Below, in pieces: positions 14,767 through 16,049 of a stretch of DNA of 16,049 bases. Under the pieces are notes generated by a model. The model saw only the letters and a program-made list of their open reading frames with translations. It was not told the DNA's origin and searched no databases. How positions within the stretch are numbered: position 1 is the first letter of the stretch; each line of letters opens with the position of its first letter. The translations under genes were made by a program, and so were the position numbers. Source of the DNA: Porphyrobacter sp. (GTDB lineage Bacteria > Pseudomonadota > Alphaproteobacteria > Sphingomonadales > Sphingomonadaceae). The stretch is taken from the NCBI GenBank assembly GCA_018991295.1, contig JAGKSZ010000211.1:1-16049 (forward strand), given 5' to 3'.

Positions 14767-16049
14767 TCAGAACTTGTAACCCAACTCCACCCCGAAGCGC
14801 TGACGCCCGCCGGGCGAAATGAACGATCCGCCAAATTCAACCGCCGTGATCACCTCGTTAAGATACTTCTCGTTGAACAGGTTTTCGGCAAAGGCAGTGA
14901 TCGACCATGTCTGGCTTTCGATCCCGATGCGCAGGTCCATCACCCCGAAGGCTTCACGCCGCGTGACCGAGTAATCGGCATCGCCCACAAACGCCGGCAG
15001 CGCCAGCGCCGAACCCGGCAGCAATCCGCTGAACAGCGTCGGGTTGGTGTCATCCTGCAGCGTGTGGAACCACGTCGGACCGGTGATGCGGTAATCGGCG
15101 CGGGTCACGAAATCGATGCTGTCGGACAGCGGAAGATCGATCTGCGTGCCAAGGTTGATGGTGTAGTCGGCGGTGTGCGGCGACTTGTTGCCGACCGTCA
15201 CGGGCCGCGAGGCATTGGCCTTGATCTCGCTGTCGGTGACGTTGGCCGATCCGAACAGCGTCCAGCCCTTGAGCGGTTCGACGCTGAGGTTGAGCTCTGC
15301 GCCCATCACCTCGACCTCATCGATGTTCGAGACCACGCGCAGCAGGCCAAAGCCGCCCACGAAGAACTCGAAGAACTGCATGTCATCGATGCGGGTGTAG
15401 TAACCGGCCAGATCGAAGGTCACCGCACCATCCGCCAGCGTGCCCTTCACGCCTGCTTCAAAGGCGCTCGAGACTTCCTTGCGATAGACATCGTCGATAT
15501 CGACATTGGTGCCGATGAACTGGTTGAAGGCCTGATCGACAATCGCCGCCGAGCCCTGATTGTTGAACCCGCCCGATTTGAAGCCGATCCCCCAGTTGCC
15601 ATAGAGGTTGACGTCATCGGTCAGCTCGTAGCGCAGCGAGATCTTGGGCTGGAACTGCTTGAAGCTTTCGGCCTGCGGCCCGATCGGCTGGACATTGCCG
15701 CCCACCACGGCCTGCCCCGGATTGATCGGCCCGCCGGTAATCGGATCGCGCACCGCCGGAACAAGGCTGCGCACCTGCCGGTCCTCTATGTCATAGCGGC
15801 CCGCAAGGCTGATGTTGAAGCGGTCCGACAGATCGGCATCGACCGACGCGAAGACCGCGTAGACATCGGTCTTGAAGGCATCGTTGTACAGCTGGGTCGT
15901 GGGGTTGCCGGAGCCCGGCGCATTGTAGAGCTGGCGGATCACCCCCTGCCCCAGATCCGCGCCAAGGCTCACACCCACTTCGCGGTTGATGTGCAGATAA
16001 TAGGCACCCACTTGCCAGTTGATGTCCCCATCCCCGTTCGAGGCGAGGC
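14767..16049 (-). CDS. TonB-dependent outer-membrane receptor, C-terminal part (5' end outside window)
   Basis: An open frame of about 427 codons runs from the right edge to the stop at 14767-14769. The GTG at 16011 is an internal Val codon, because the frame stays open with receptor-like sequence (NGDGDINWQV) to the edge. The visible part is an outer-membrane beta-barrel with alternating strands and features of TonB-dependent receptors: FNISLAGRYDIEDRQV, LRYELTDDVNLYGNWGIGFKSGGFNNQ, AFEAGVKGTLADGAVTFDLAGYYTRIDDMQFFEF, and the terminal FAENLFNEKYL...GRQRFGVELGYKF ending in Phe. The plug domain and TonB box are outside the window. The substrate (iron chelate, vitamin, or other organic molecule) cannot be told. 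It is convergent with the propeller gene and probably unrelated to the operon, although an outer-membrane route for its substrate is conceivable. Confidence 0.93.
   Translation of the reverse strand, partial: LASNGDGDINWQVGAYYLHINREVGVSLGADLGQGVIRQLYNAPGSGNPTTQLYNDAFKTDVYAVFASVDADLSDRFNISLAGRYDIEDRQVRSLVPAVRDPITGGPINPGQAVVGGNVQPIGPQAESFKQFQPKISLRYELTDDVNLYGNWGIGFKSGGFNNQGSAAIVDQAFNQFIGTNVDIDDVYRKEVSSAFEAGVKGTLADGAVTFDLAGYYTRIDDMQFFEFFVGGFGLLRVVSNIDEVEVMGAELNLSVEPLKGWTLFGSANVTDSEIKANASRPVTVGNKSPHTADYTINLGTQIDLPLSDSIDFVTRADYRITGPTWFHTLQDDTNPTLFSGLLPGSALALPAFVGDADYSVTRREAFGVMDLRIGIESQTWSITAFAENLFNEKYLNEVITAVEFGGSFISPGGRQRFGVELGYKF

Noticed and set aside
16009..16011. GTG as start of the TonB-dependent receptor
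   Set aside because: The frame stays open with receptor-like sequence to the window edge, and the barrel would be truncated; it is an internal Val codon.

Overview
The window is GC-rich (by eye, mid-60s % GC) and almost entirely coding. The protein style suggests an alphaproteobacterium, most likely a sphingomonad or Erythrobacter relative: a TonB-dependent receptor ending in Phe, lipoproteins with short signal peptides, a hybrid kinase with a PAS-like LuxR regulator, and codon use dominated by G/C third positions. This placement is inference; there is no rRNA or marker gene.

Layout, left to right. (1) A minus-strand sterol desaturase/fatty acid hydroxylase-type membrane di-iron protein is cut by the left edge (1-1001). 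(2) From 13526 down to 1137 runs one tightly packed minus-strand gene set of ten genes. In transcription order these are: periplasmic binding lipoprotein, ABC permease (frameshifted), ABC ATPase, NikR-like ribbon-helix-helix regulator, two DUF1989 'urea carboxylase-associated' proteins, biotin-dependent urea/guanidine carboxylase, allophanate hydrolase, hybrid histidine kinase, LuxR-type response regulator. Several junctions are 4-bp ATGA overlaps. (3) A divergent plus-strand beta-propeller lipoprotein (13702-14667) faces a strong bidirectional terminator. (4) The C-terminal part of a minus-strand TonB-dependent receptor runs off the right edge.

How the genes work together. The enzyme set matches the guanidine assimilation route known for this gene neighbourhood: carboxylation of guanidine, deimination of carboxyguanidine to allophanate by the paired DUF1989 proteins (CgdAB), then hydrolysis of allophanate to ammonia and CO2. 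The NitT/TauT-type ABC transporter would import the substrate. The name 'urea carboxylase' is probably historical here.

The most unusual part is regulatory. The regulator aligns without gaps to the metal-binding region of E. coli NikR but has lost three of the four nickel ligands. Two inverted repeats with the NikR architecture (TATTA-N16-TAATA core) lie in the window and nowhere else that I noticed. One is in the divergent region ahead of the operon. The other is immediately upstream of the regulator gene, overlapping the end of the ATPase gene. They share a 12-nt identical block. No guanidine riboswitch is recognisable in the short leader. This suggests a protein-based, nickel-independent NikR-type control of guanidine (or related nitrogen) use, plus a two-component pair carried in the same operon. 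No gene-free stretch exceeds 300 bases.
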